Below are positions 45,525-54,634 of a DNA stretch of 64,000 nt, in pieces. This stretch comes from CAYFSS01 sp964345975 (lineage in GTDB: Bacteria > Bacillota > Clostridia > Saccharofermentanales > Fastidiosipilaceae): positions 21,551-85,550 of the forward strand of contig CAYFSS010000007.1 of NCBI GenBank assembly GCA_964345975.1, written 5' to 3'. A program made the position numbers and the translations under genes. A model generated the notes under the pieces. That model was not told where the DNA came from. It saw only the letters and a program-made list of their open reading frames with translations, and made no database searches. Numbering within the stretch: position 1 is the first letter of the stretch; each line of letters starts with the position of its first letter.

Positions 45525-46805
45525 TGATAAACCCATGATCCGAGGCACTGTTTGTAAGGCTCGAACAAAATGCATCACTTCTTCTCTCGTATTGTAGAAG
45601 CTAAAACTCGCCCGACAGGTCGCAGCCTGCCCTAAATAATGATGCAAGGGCTCGGCACAATGATGCCCGCTACGAATCGCAATGCCGGCGTCACGGTCCA
45701 AGATGGTACTGACATCATGGGGATGGACGCCTTTCACGTTAAAGGCAACACAGGTGGAATGCTCGGCAGAAAACAGCTCAACTTCAGGCATTTCAAGCAG
45801 ATAGCTCCGAGCCATTGCCCCCAGTTCATGCTCATAGCGATCGATCCGCTCTAAACCAATTTCCTTCACATAGGCAATCGCTGCAGCTAGACCAATTGCC
45901 CCTTCAACATGCTGAGTGCCTGCTTCAAAACGCTGCGCAGGTGTTTGAAACGTCGAAGTTTGTTCTGTCACTTGGACAATCATGTCACCGCCAAGGAGGA
46001 ACGGTTTAAGCTTTCTTAAGAGTTCAAACTTACCCCAGAGCACCCCATGCCCCATCCCTGCATAGATTTTGTGGGATGAGAAGGCTGCGAAGTCACAGCC
46101 AAGTTCGCGGACATCGACCGGCGTATGGGGGACTAACTGAGCTAAGTCAGCGATGCAGTACACATCCGGGTTGATCTCACGGGCGATCTGAAAGAGTGTT
46201 GGAAGATCCGGTCTTTCACCTGTGACATTGGAAGAACCCGTCAGTGAGATAATCTTCGTCCGTGACGTCATGATTTCACGCAAACTCTCAGGAGTTATGC
46301 TTCCGTTCTCATCCAAATACAGATATTTGAGGCTCGCACCTTTTGCTTTCGCCACCATCTGCCAGGGCACAATGTTGGCATGGTGTTCCAGAATGGAAAG
46401 GATGATCTCATCGCCGGCTTCGACTTCTTCCAAGCCGAGACTATAGGCAAGGAGATTCAACGCTTCCGTTGCACCCTTCATGAAGATAATCTCTCGGACC
46501 CGATAGGCATGGAGGAAGATGGCAACGTCCCTCCTTGCAGCTTCATAGGCATTCGTTGCCATGATGGCCAGTTCATGGGCTCCGCGATTTGGATTTGCAT
46601 TCTGCGTCTCATAGTACGATCGCATGGCATCGAGCACTTGGATCGGCTTCTGTGTCGTTGCGTTGTTATCCAAATAGATAAGCGACTTGCCATGGACGGT
46701 ATGCTGAAGGATTGGAAAATCCTCTCTAATCCGTAAGACCTCCTCATCGGTCAAACCTAAGGCCTGTGAGTTCGATGAAACAGGCATCTTCGCTGGATCA
46801 GACAT
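45522..46805 (-). CDS. sufS: Cysteine desulfurase SufS
   Basis: PLP enzyme that removes sulphur from cysteine for the Suf system. The fold-type I signature includes YLDNNATTQKP, ATEALNLLAYSL, EHHANIVPW, the PLP lysine in FSSHKIYAGMGHGVLWG, and the catalytic Cys in IRSGHHCAEPLHHY with the SufS-type short lobe. The usual DGAQ before the PLP region reads DLAQ. 427 residues, slightly longer than typical because of an N-terminal extension. It overlaps sufD by 8 bases. Confidence 0.95.
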   Translation of the reverse strand: MSDPAKMPVSSNSQALGLTDEEVLRIREDFPILQHTVHGKSLIYLDNNATTQKPIQVLDAMRSYYETQNANPNRGAHELAIMATNAYEAARRDVAIFLHAYRVREIIFMKGATEALNLLAYSLGLEEVEAGDEIILSILEHHANIVPWQMVAKAKGASLKYLYLDENGSITPESLREIMTSRTKIISLTGSSNVTGERPDLPTLFQIAREINPDVYCIADLAQLVPHTPVDVRELGCDFAAFSSHKIYAGMGHGVLWGKFELLRKLKPFLLGGDMIVQVTEQTSTFQTPAQRFEAGTQHVEGAIGLAAAIAYVKEIGLERIDRYEHELGAMARSYLLEMPEVELFSAEHSTCVAFNVKGVHPHDVSTILDRDAGIAIRSGHHCAEPLHHYLGQAATCRASFSFYNTREEVMHFVRALQTVPRIMGLS

Positions 46806-47778
46806 CTTCGACCACCTTGGATCTGAGGATTTCTGTCAGCTCATTGCGCAGTTCGCTTTCCGGCCAACGATCCAAGATCGCAGAGAATTGTGCGAGGATC
46901 AACATGCGTTCAGCCTCCGCCTGTGGGAAGCCGCGGCTCATCAGGTAGAAGAGTGAAGCTTCATCGAGACGCCCGACCGATGCAGCGTGCGTGCCTTCGA
47001 CATCGTCCTCACCGCTCAAGAGGTAAGGGACCGATGCATTGTAGACACCGTCGCTTAGGAGCATAACTTCTTCCTTCTCAAAGCCCTTCGAGCCATGAGA
47101 ACCCTTCATGAAGTCAAGCGTATAGCGCAAAGTCTTTTGTGCGTGATCTTTGAGCGCTCCTCTGACCGTAAGATCGGACTTGGAATGTTCGCCATGATGA
47201 CGCAGCAAATAGTTGTAATCGTAGATTTGGTCCAAAGCTGCAAAATATACGGCGCCAATTTGGATCTCTGCGGCTTCGCCGAGATCGACGAAAACGTCCG
47301 CCTGATGACTCTTGGCACCCAGGTCAAGGAAGATGAAATTTGCTTTTGCACCGTCTTTTGCGTCGAGGTTCAATTTCAATTGGGATGCAACTTGCTGACT
47401 GTAGCGTTGGACGAAATAAAGGTTCACCGTGCTGTGAGCTGCAGCTTGGATCTTAAAATCGACGACACTTTCGCCTGCCTCAGCAGTTAAATCCGTGTTT
47501 GTGAGATCTAAGATAAAGGACATATCTTCGCCTTCTGAAATGGTCCAAGTGATGTTAAGCGTTTGGCTTGGTGACTCCTTACTGAGCTTATGTCTATAGG
47601 TCTCAGAAGATCCGGAGAATGCTAAGTTCAAATCTGTCGCTTGTTTAGGCGTTAATTCATCGACCATGCTATCGTTCACGCCAAGATGACGGAACGTTGT
47701 GACCGGAATAAAGGCTTCGTAAGACTCCTCGGTATAAATAACAGGTTTGTCGAGGAGGCTTTTTTGTGTATCAATCAT
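46798..47778 (-). CDS. sufD: Fe-S assembly scaffold subunit SufD
   Basis: Partner of SufB in the SufBC2D scaffold. A right-handed beta-helix core is seen in the repeated short strands around 130-230 (HSTVNLYFVQRYS, AKANFIFLDLGAKSHQADV, AEIQIGAVYFA). The C-terminal family end reads GEDDVEGTHAASVGRLDEASLFYLMSRG, broken here only by my spacing, and is shared with SufB. ATG 47778 has AGGAGG 6 bases upstream. It starts 10 bases after sufB and overlaps sufS. Confidence 0.92.
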   Translation of the reverse strand: MIDTQKSLLDKPVIYTEESYEAFIPVTTFRHLGVNDSMVDELTPKQATDLNLAFSGSSETYRHKLSKESPSQTLNITWTISEGEDMSFILDLTNTDLTAEAGESVVDFKIQAAAHSTVNLYFVQRYSQQVASQLKLNLDAKDGAKANFIFLDLGAKSHQADVFVDLGEAAEIQIGAVYFAALDQIYDYNYLLRHHGEHSKSDLTVRGALKDHAQKTLRYTLDFMKGSHGSKGFEKEEVMLLSDGVYNASVPYLLSGEDDVEGTHAASVGRLDEASLFYLMSRGFPQAEAERMLILAQFSAILDRWPESELRNELTEILRSKVVEDV

Positions 47779-47788
47779 GGGGATCCTC

Positions 47789-49270
47789 CTAACCGATGGT
47801 TCCTTCAAGTTCGAGATTGATCAGCTGATTCATCTCAACGGCGTATTCGAGGGGAAGCTCCTTGCTGATGGGCTCAGCAAAGCCTCGCACAATCATCGCA
47901 CGAGCCTCGTCCTCAGGAATCCCGCGACTCATGAGATAGAAGATGGCATCGTCGCTAATGCGCCCGATCTTGGCTTCGTGCCCGACATCTGCCTCAGCGG
48001 TCATGACGTTGATGACCGGGAGCGTATCGGAGCGACTTTGATCGTCGAGCATGAGGGACTCACAATCGGCGACCGAACGCGATCCCTTGGCTTGAGGTCT
48101 AATCTCAACCATGGAGCGATAGACCGCAGTGCCGCCACCCTTCGAGATCGACTTGGAGTTGATGTTTGAGGTGGTATTTGGTGCGAGGTGGAGGACCTTG
48201 GCACCGGTATCGATGAACTGATCTCTCCCCGCAAAGCTGATGTTAGTAAATTCACAATGTGCACCATCACCTCGCAGGACAGACATGGGATAGAGCATGG
48301 AGACTCTAGAACCGAAAGATCCTGAAACCCACTCGATCGTGCCGTCCGCACCGACGATCGCACGCTTGGTGTTGAGGTTGTACATATTGCGCGACCAGTT
48401 CTCGATCGTGGAGTAACGGAGGGTTGCGCCATCGGCCACGAAGAGTTCCACCGCACCGGCATGGATGTTGAGGACATCGTATTTCGGAGCGGAGCAGCCT
48501 TCGATAAAGTGAAGGTAGGAATCTTCTTCGAGCAAGATGAGGGTGTGCTCGAACTGCCCGGCACCGGGTGCATTGAGTCTAAAATAAGACTGCAGGGGGA
48601 TGTCCGCCTTTACACCCTTGGGGACGTAGACGAAGGATCCACCACTCCAAACGGCGTAGTGAAGTGCGGCATAGCGATGGTCGTGAGGTGAGATGCACTT
48701 ACCGAAGTACTTACGCACGAGGTCGGGATACTCCCGGACAGCGGTATCGAAGTCCGTGTAAATGACACCTTGTTCGGCCATCTTCTTGCTCAAATTATGG
48801 TAGACGACCTCGGAGTCATATTGAGCGCCAACCCCGGAAAGATTCTGCTCACGCTCCGCTTCAGGAATCCCTAAGCGATTAAACGTCTCGTAGATGTCTT
48901 CGGGAAGCTCGTTCCATAGACCTGTCATATCCGCATCCGGACTGATATAGGTTGTAATATCGTCCAGGTGAACCCCGGATAGGTCCGGGCCCCATGGTGG
49001 GTTCTCGGATTGTTCGAAGATCTTAAGCGCTTCGAGTCTGAGGTCGAGCATCCATTCCGGCTCTCGCTTGATCTCGGAGATACGGCGGAGGATTGCTTCG
49101 TCCAAGCCCTTCTCCGTCTGTTGACGATATCTGACTTCATCTTTGATGTCGTAGACACCGCGGGACAGTTCCTCGACTTGAGTTTTCGCAGGTGGCTGAA
49201 GAGCTTCAGGTGGCTGAAGAGCCTGAGGAGTCCGAAGTTCGTTGTTGGTCTTATCCGCTAAATTAGCCAT
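47789..49270 (-). CDS. sufB: Fe-S assembly scaffold subunit SufB
   Basis: The cluster-building scaffold subunit, 493 residues. Family blocks include GVIYTDFDTAVREYPDLV, HDHRYAALHYAVWSGGSFVY, VPKGVKADIPLQSYFR, EGCSAPKYDVLNIHAG, and the end RISDDAIFYLMSRGI with EARAMIVRGFAEPI. The N-terminus carries a short Leu-Gln-Pro-Pro repeat not typical of SufB. Its start overlaps the sufC stop as TAATG. Confidence 0.96.
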   Translation of the reverse strand: MANLADKTNNELRTPQALQPPEALQPPAKTQVEELSRGVYDIKDEVRYRQQTEKGLDEAILRRISEIKREPEWMLDLRLEALKIFEQSENPPWGPDLSGVHLDDITTYISPDADMTGLWNELPEDIYETFNRLGIPEAEREQNLSGVGAQYDSEVVYHNLSKKMAEQGVIYTDFDTAVREYPDLVRKYFGKCISPHDHRYAALHYAVWSGGSFVYVPKGVKADIPLQSYFRLNAPGAGQFEHTLILLEEDSYLHFIEGCSAPKYDVLNIHAGAVELFVADGATLRYSTIENWSRNMYNLNTKRAIVGADGTIEWVSGSFGSRVSMLYPMSVLRGDGAHCEFTNISFAGRDQFIDTGAKVLHLAPNTTSNINSKSISKGGGTAVYRSMVEIRPQAKGSRSVADCESLMLDDQSRSDTLPVINVMTAEADVGHEAKIGRISDDAIFYLMSRGIPEDEARAMIVRGFAEPISKELPLEYAVEMNQLINLELEGTIG

Positions 49271-50076
49271 TAAAGTTCGACCCCCTCACTTATCTGCGGA
49301 TCGAGATCAGCTGCTCGCAAGGATTCTTCATCGATTCCAAGATTAGTCCCGCTCAACCAGCTATATCCCTCTGACTGAACTTTGTCGAAGAGTTCACGCC
49401 CACCCGAACGCACGAAACGACCCGCAACAATGATGTGCACCTTATCAACAGGGATCTCACCCAGAATAGCGCGATGATGTGTGACGATAAGGACAGAGCG
49501 ATCTTCCGTGCGGAATTTATTGACGCCGTCGGATACAATCTTAACGGCATCGACATCCAGTCCCGAATCCGTCTCGTCGAGAAGAGCCAGAGTCGGCTTT
49601 AGGAGATTCAATTGGAGGATCTCATTCTTCTTCTTCTCACCACCGGAGAAGCCCACATTCAAATAGCGATCTGCATACGCCTCATCCATCTTGAGATCTT
49701 TCATCGCTGATTTCAGTTCACGATGGAATCGCATAACACCCGGCATCTTCCCTTCACGCTCACCTTGAGCGGCACGCAGAAAATCAGCAACTCTAAGGCC
49801 GGGAACTTCCTGCGGGTTCTGGAAGCTCATGAAGATTCCCTTCCTCGCACGTTCATCAGGGCTAAGCGATAGGAGGTCTTCACCTTCGTAATAAATTTCA
49901 CCCTCATCGACGGTATAGCTCGGGTGACCCATGAGGACATTGAGGAGCGTCGTTTTCCCTGAGCCGTTGGGCCCCATAAGCACATGAGTCTCGCCACGAC
50001 GGATTGTCAAATCAATCCCACGGAGCAGTTTCTCTCCATTGACAGACGCCGAAAGATTCTTAATTTCTAGCAACAC
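49270..50076 (-). CDS. sufC: Fe-S assembly ATPase SufC
   Basis: Cytoplasmic ABC-type ATPase that drives SufBCD. Walker A MGPNGSGKTTLLN, KGIFMSFQNPQEVPGL (the SufC Q-loop block), signature FSGGEKKKNEILQ, Walker B ALLDETDSGLDVDA and VTHHR switch. GTG 50076 is chosen because AAGAGG lies 6 bases upstream and the family starts with LLEIKNL. First gene of sufCBDS, downstream of a promoter with a palindromic operator candidate. Confidence 0.95.
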   Translation of the reverse strand: MLLEIKNLSASVNGEKLLRGIDLTIRRGETHVLMGPNGSGKTTLLNVLMGHPSYTVDEGEIYYEGEDLLSLSPDERARKGIFMSFQNPQEVPGLRVADFLRAAQGEREGKMPGVMRFHRELKSAMKDLKMDEAYADRYLNVGFSGGEKKKNEILQLNLLKPTLALLDETDSGLDVDAVKIVSDGVNKFRTEDRSVLIVTHHRAILGEIPVDKVHIIVAGRFVRSGGRELFDKVQSEGYSWLSGTNLGIDEESLRAADLDPQISEGVEL

Positions 50077-50140
50077 GGCTAACCTCTTTTCCACACACAA
50101 ACAAACAAGGACTCTCTCGAGTCCGAATAATAACCACAAT

Positions 50141-50171
50141 AACTATAGCATTAACCTAGCATTTTACTAGG
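50141..50171 (-). promoter_or_regulatory. suf promoter with palindrome over the -35 region
   Basis: On the minus strand TATAGT (50141-50146), preceded by TGC as an extended -10, lies about 65 bases before the sufC start. ACCTAG-N7-CTAGGT (50153-50171) covers the expected -35 hexamer, so a repressor bound there would block polymerase. Rrf2-family regulators (IscR/SufR type) commonly control suf operons; assigning one here is inference. Confidence 0.5.
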
Positions 50172-50311
50172 TATATCTACACTCAAAATCTCCGCCCCGC
50201 TCCTATGCTTCTGATAGTGTAGCGGATAACTAAACACCTTATGAAGCAGGCAGAATATGATACTCTTTGCCAAAGTCATCAGTATAGCGATCATGCTAGG
50301 GAGGATCCAAT

Positions 50312-51391
50312 ATGAAGACAGTGATAGGAATCATCGGTTGTGGAACCATCGCTAACAGTGCCCACATCCCAAGTTATATGAATAACCATGATGTCGAGAT
50401 CAAATATTTCTGTGATATCAAGAGCGATCGTGCCGCCAAAGCTGTCGAAACCTATGGTGTTGGTCAAGCCGTCACCGATTATACGGATGTCTTGAATGAT
50501 CCTGAAGTCGACGCTGTATCAGTCTGTACGCCCAACTATGCTCATGCTGAGATCACCATTGCAGCCCTGGAAGCGGGTAAACATGTCCTCTGTGAGAAAC
50601 CGGCAGCCAGGACTTACGACGAAGCTTGTCAAATGCAAATCGCCAAACACAAGAGCGGTAAGATCCTAAGCATCGGCGTCGTCAATCGTTTCAACGATGG
50701 GGTAAACCACATCAAAGACCTCGTTCAAAGCGGTGCCTTGGGCGACGTCTATCATGTCTATGTCAGTTTCCGCGCTCATCGTTCAATTCCCGGCATCGGT
50801 GGTGATTTCACTCGTAAGTCCATCGCGGGTGGTGGTGCACTGATCGACTGGGGCGTCCATTACCTTGACATCGTCATGTACTGCTTGGGAGACCCGCAAG
50901 CAAAGACGGTCTCAGCGGAGGTCTTTAGCAAATTAGGCGCTGATCCAAAGAAGTATACCTATGTAAATATGTGGGCTGAAGACAGTGCCGACTTCGATGG
51001 CGTCTATGATGTAGACGATTCTATGACAGCGTTGGTCCGTACCGAAGGTCCGGTCTTCACAGTCCATGGGGCTTGGGCACAAAATATTGGTGAAGAAGAT
51101 CGCTACATCGACTTCATGGGTGATAAGGGTGGCATTAGACTTTATTATGGTGCCGACTTCACCTACTACGGTGCAGAAGAAGGCAAACTGGTTGAAACCA
51201 AGTATTCCTATCCTTCACACAATATGTTCCAAACGGAGATTGATGACTTCGTCCGTTGCGTCCGTGAAGGCGATGAGAACCAGGCAACAATTGATCGCAA
51301 TATCCTGACATCTCAGATGATGCAAGCTATGTATGATTCAGCCGAAGCACACCGCGAAGTGACGCTTGAACCCCATAACATGGAGGCGTAA
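50312..51391 (+). CDS. Gfo/Idh/MocA family NAD(P)-dependent oxidoreductase
   Basis: A Rossmann-fold sugar or polyol dehydrogenase. GIIGCGTIANSAHIP is the dinucleotide loop, VSVCTPNYAHAEI and HVLCEKPAAR carry the conserved CEKP lysine, and IDWGVHYLDIVMY holds the catalytic His. 359 residues is typical. The substrate is not identifiable; cyclitols, sugars and sugar acids are usual. GGGAGG precedes the ATG. The next gene starts directly after its stop. Confidence 0.9.
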   Translation: MKTVIGIIGCGTIANSAHIPSYMNNHDVEIKYFCDIKSDRAAKAVETYGVGQAVTDYTDVLNDPEVDAVSVCTPNYAHAEITIAALEAGKHVLCEKPAARTYDEACQMQIAKHKSGKILSIGVVNRFNDGVNHIKDLVQSGALGDVYHVYVSFRAHRSIPGIGGDFTRKSIAGGGALIDWGVHYLDIVMYCLGDPQAKTVSAEVFSKLGADPKKYTYVNMWAEDSADFDGVYDVDDSMTALVRTEGPVFTVHGAWAQNIGEEDRYIDFMGDKGGIRLYYGADFTYYGAEEGKLVETKYSYPSHNMFQTEIDDFVRCVREGDENQATIDRNILTSQMMQAMYDSAEAHREVTLEPHNMEA

Positions 51392-52015
51392 ATGATCCAA
51401 GTATTCACGGATGCAGGTCCTTTCCAGACGAATTGTTATGTGTTGGACTTCGGTGAGAACAAGGTTCTCATCGATCCCGTGATTGATGTCACGCCTTCGC
51501 TTGCTAACGAAGTCACTGATATCCTAGTCACTCATGCTCACTTCGATCACATTGTGAGAGCTGATGTTTGGCGTGAGGCATCAGGTGCACCGCTACGGGC
51601 GCACAAAGAGGCGGCCATACGCATGACACAAGCCGGTGAAAATGCGTCAAAGACCTTCGGATTCCCTGTGACCCAAGAAGCTCCGAGCCATTTTTTAGCC
51701 GATGGAGATATCTTGGAATACGGCAAGTGGAAGATCCGCGTCATCGAAGCACCGGGACATGCACCGGATTGTTTGCTGTACTTAGCTCTTGAAAATGACG
51801 AACCAAAGCTGTTAATTACAGGAGATGTTATCTTCCGCTTTGATATCGGACGCTGCGACCTGCCCGGTTCGGACTATGAAGCAATGTTGCACAGCCTCCA
51901 AAGAGTTCTTGAGTTAGGGGAAGATTGGCCGGCAGACCTCCCACTCTATCCCGGTCATGGCCCTTCTACGACATGGGGCGAAGAAAAGGCCCGGAACCCT
52001 TACATGCAGTTCTAG
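51392..52015 (+). CDS. Metallo-beta-lactamase-fold hydrolase (glyoxalase II-like)
   Basis: 207 residues with the dinuclear metal motif THAHFDH (H48, H50, D52, H53), APGHAPDCLLYLALE (third-region His), LLITGDVIFRFDIGRCDLPG (bridging Asp), and YPGHGPSTTWGEE (final His). N-terminal FQTNCYVLD is typical for this thioesterase-like branch. The ATG follows the oxidoreductase stop immediately. A terminator follows. Confidence 0.9.
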   Translation: MIQVFTDAGPFQTNCYVLDFGENKVLIDPVIDVTPSLANEVTDILVTHAHFDHIVRADVWREASGAPLRAHKEAAIRMTQAGENASKTFGFPVTQEAPSHFLADGDILEYGKWKIRVIEAPGHAPDCLLYLALENDEPKLLITGDVIFRFDIGRCDLPGSDYEAMLHSLQRVLELGEDWPADLPLYPGHGPSTTWGEEKARNPYMQF

Positions 52016-52068
52016 GCCTCTATTAAGAATCTAATGGATCCGGTGGATCCGAAAAAATAACCGGCACG

Positions 52069-52104
52069 GAGTCTGTGGATCTTTGATCTACAGGCTCTGT
52101 TTTA
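52069..52104 (+). terminator. Bidirectional terminator between converging genes
   Basis: GAGTCTGTGGATC pairs with GATCTACAGGCTC (13 bp, two wobbles) with loop TTT, followed by TGTTTTATTG on the plus strand and CGTGCCGGTTATTTTTT on the minus strand. It overlaps the last codons of the minus-strand gene. Confidence 0.85.
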
Positions 52105-54331
52105 TTGTCTCTTCAATGCTATCGATCTCAGTAAAAGCATCGTAAAGCATATCTTTGTCCGCCAAGTTAAGTTCGATGACTTTGTCACAACCGTGACCTC
52201 TGAGAAGTCTCGCTATATAAGCGGTTGTCGCAAAGACATGATGTGAATCAAAGAACTCCTCCGGAGTCGTGAGTTGTGAGTTCTCCAAGAGGTCCATAAA
52301 ATATCGAACTTCAAGCGGCGAGAAGATCACAATATCCGTCGTATTAAACAGAAGATGGCGCTGGCGGTGATTGCATAGCCTAACTCGTTCCAGCTTATAC
52401 GGCATGATCGTATTGATATTTGCACCGGTCGTGTTGAGGTTTTGATCGAAGTGGTAAACACGAGGTGGTAAGACACCATCAAAGCCTTCCAGCTGCATAT
52501 CGGGACTGCCGTCGGGAGTGCCGAATGTATTCTCTCCCAGAGGCTTCATATGACTCCATAGGACTTGGCTATCTTTCGTGAGTATTTCTTGGCAATACTC
52601 TTCCAACTCTAAAAGCCCACTACTCGAAACATAATCGGCTTGGATGCCGTGATAGAGGAGACTTTGACCTACGTTGGAATTGGGCACTAAGAATCGCACA
52701 TCCATCAAGGAACGAATATCTACCTCTAGGCGTTTGAGGCTCTTGAAGAAACCTCTTACATCGCGATTGGTACTGAGGATAACAATGCCCTCTCTATCCT
52801 TCCCATTAGCTTGAATCATGGTGAGAAAACGCGAGACGGTACGATCGACGTTATATTCCGTGTCCGGATTACTCACTGAGCGGAATAGAGGCGTTTCCAG
52901 CACTTGAGCCCCAAGGCTACGCAAGAAATCTGCCAGATCATCCGATGGACTTTCTCCTGCGATCGAGGCTTCAGGAACAGGGCGAGTGAGGATAAACTTG
53001 CGACCGCTAAGCGGTTTATAGGCATGATCAATGCGCTGCCTATGATGAGATGCAAGCGCAGGTAGCCAGTCACATGGCACTTGTTCTTCACGCAAGAATG
53101 ATGATTCATCTTCATAAGCCCCTACAGCCAACGATTCATCGCTGTAGACGCGCAAAACGGTCTTCCCTTCCCTTGCTAAATCCAGCAGGATGTCAATGAT
53201 TTTGAGTCTGGTTTCTCTTCGCAAGGAGACCGAGGCGCGGTTGTCTAGAAGGATCTTCTCGTCTTTCTCATCAATGTAGATGACGGAGGCGTCGCAACCA
53301 ATCCAGCGATAGATATGATCTCCAACGGTTCTATCCATGACCACAAAATCAGCATCTTTAACCCGTTCGATCGCAGCATGGGTCATGAGTTCCGAATCAT
53401 TCGGACCTGCTCCCAGGAACGTTACATGGCCCAACAAACGATCCGAGTACGCTGCTAGACGATCCGGTTTAATGCGATAATTTTCATCGTAGGAAAGATA
53501 ATCAGCGACACACTTGAAGTAGTCCAGTCCACCGGCTGCATTGATAGCTCGCATGAAGAACCGGCCGTCTCTAAGTTCCGCATGGGCGGTCATATTCTGA
53601 CTATTATCTTGTCCTAGGCGAAGGAGAATAGAACGCTCAGCTTCAAAGGTTCGTCTTGCACCTTCATGGTCGAACACTTCCGTCAGGCGTTGCGAGAGTT
53701 TCGGATCAGTTAAGCGGCACATCATTCCTAAAGAGCCTTGACCCACTGCCGGTAAAATGTTCTCAATCGACATTGGTAGGAACCAAAGTCCTTCTTCAGC
53801 CGCACTGAAATCACGGGGTAGCTGCATGGCAGATACTAGCATCGCATCGAAGGCACCTTCTTTAATTTGTTGTAGACGTGCTTTGAAACTACGCGGTGCT
53901 TTGACGGTTTGAATATTGGGTGTCAATCTTCGTAATTGGGCCTCTCGCCTGACCGACAATTGGCCAATTCTCTCGATATTACGCAACGTTTCAGAAAACT
54001 CTTCAGCCACTTCACCTTTCCGTACACAAAGGAAGTCCATGATGTTGTCGGGTTTCGTGATTGCTGCCAGGTGCAATGCACCGTGATGTTCGAAGGAGGC
54101 TTCCGGCATATGATAGATCAGAATATCCGCCTCTTGATTCAGTAGCGTCTCGGTCATACGTTCGTTACGCTCTTCGAAGGGCAACTCAACTAAGTGATCG
54201 AGACTTGTTATTTCCCAGGGAACAGAACTTTCTATCTGTTTCCACTGTTGATATAGGGTCTCAACTCTCGCTTGCATCCCGGCTCCACCAAAAGTGAATA
54301 CTCGTAATGTCTCAGCATCGCGCCGCAACAT
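52088..54331 (-). CDS. Degenerate HemC-CobA-HemD fusion protein (probable pseudoenzyme)
   Basis: An intact 747-residue frame with three tetrapyrrole-enzyme-like parts. Residues 1-300 follow porphobilinogen deaminase: SVRREAQLRRLTPNI (R128, R129) and ILPAVGQGSLGMMCR are kept. The catalytic HSxKDxP loop is YHMPEAS, and the dipyrromethane-cofactor Cys position reads QDNSQ (241-245), so no cofactor can attach. Residues 301-430 resemble the N-lobe of uroporphyrinogen methyltransferase CobA (FLGAGPNDSELMTHAA), but the SAM loop GGDP is SDES and the C-lobe is missing. Residues 441-747 resemble HemD (FILTRPVPEAS). AGGAGG precedes ATG 54331. No other heme, siroheme or B12 gene is in the window. A structural, regulatory or tetrapyrrole-binding role is possible; the domain calls are sequence-pattern inferences. 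Confidence 0.75.
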   Translation of the reverse strand: MLRRDAETLRVFTFGGAGMQARVETLYQQWKQIESSVPWEITSLDHLVELPFEERNERMTETLLNQEADILIYHMPEASFEHHGALHLAAITKPDNIMDFLCVRKGEVAEEFSETLRNIERIGQLSVRREAQLRRLTPNIQTVKAPRSFKARLQQIKEGAFDAMLVSAMQLPRDFSAAEEGLWFLPMSIENILPAVGQGSLGMMCRLTDPKLSQRLTEVFDHEGARRTFEAERSILLRLGQDNSQNMTAHAELRDGRFFMRAINAAGGLDYFKCVADYLSYDENYRIKPDRLAAYSDRLLGHVTFLGAGPNDSELMTHAAIERVKDADFVVMDRTVGDHIYRWIGCDASVIYIDEKDEKILLDNRASVSLRRETRLKIIDILLDLAREGKTVLRVYSDESLAVGAYEDESSFLREEQVPCDWLPALASHHRQRIDHAYKPLSGRKFILTRPVPEASIAGESPSDDLADFLRSLGAQVLETPLFRSVSNPDTEYNVDRTVSRFLTMIQANGKDREGIVILSTNRDVRGFFKSLKRLEVDIRSLMDVRFLVPNSNVGQSLLYHGIQADYVSSSGLLELEEYCQEILTKDSQVLWSHMKPLGENTFGTPDGSPDMQLEGFDGVLPPRVYHFDQNLNTTGANINTIMPYKLERVRLCNHRQRHLLFNTTDIVIFSPLEVRYFMDLLENSQLTTPEEFFDSHHVFATTAYIARLLRGHGCDKVIELNLADKDMLYDAFTEIDSIEETIKQSL

Positions 54332-54449
54332 GATGACCTCCTCTAAATCATTAAACTAAACTTATTCATTATCTGCGAACAGTATACATTCCTAAGCTCA
54401 TTTTACTCGTAGCGAAAGCTCTACGGGAAGCTTCCAACCGGCTTTGACA

Positions 54450-54465
54450 TTCATTCATGAATGAA
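54450..54465. promoter_or_regulatory. 16-bp perfect palindrome next to a TTGACA
   Basis: TTCATTCATGAATGAA lies directly after TTGACA (54444-54449), in the spacer of a possible plus-strand promoter whose -10 is weak. It is in the divergent region between the HemC-like gene and the repeat lipoprotein, a good position for an operator. Confidence 0.4.
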
Positions 54466-54547
54466 GCTTTACTTAATTTGGTTAAGCTTTTCACCCTTAG
54501 TTCACACATACAGAAAGCGCAAACAGAAATTATAGTAACACTTGCGT

Positions 54548-54553
54548 TATAAT
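54548..54553 (+). promoter_or_regulatory. Consensus -10 element upstream of the repeat lipoprotein
   Basis: TATAAT lies 82 bases before the proposed TTG start. No good -35 is found 16-18 bases upstream, so this is only a candidate. Confidence 0.35.
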
Positions 54554-54634
54554 TGACTGTAATTGCATACAAACGTAATTGAACTGCCGCTGAGGGAAAA
54601 GCCATCCCACAAGCTATGCAGAAGGAGCAATGCC

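Noticed and set aside
50153..50171. E. coli-type IscR type-2 site
   Set aside because: The fixed A, CC and GG spacing of that consensus is not met, so only a generic palindrome is claimed.
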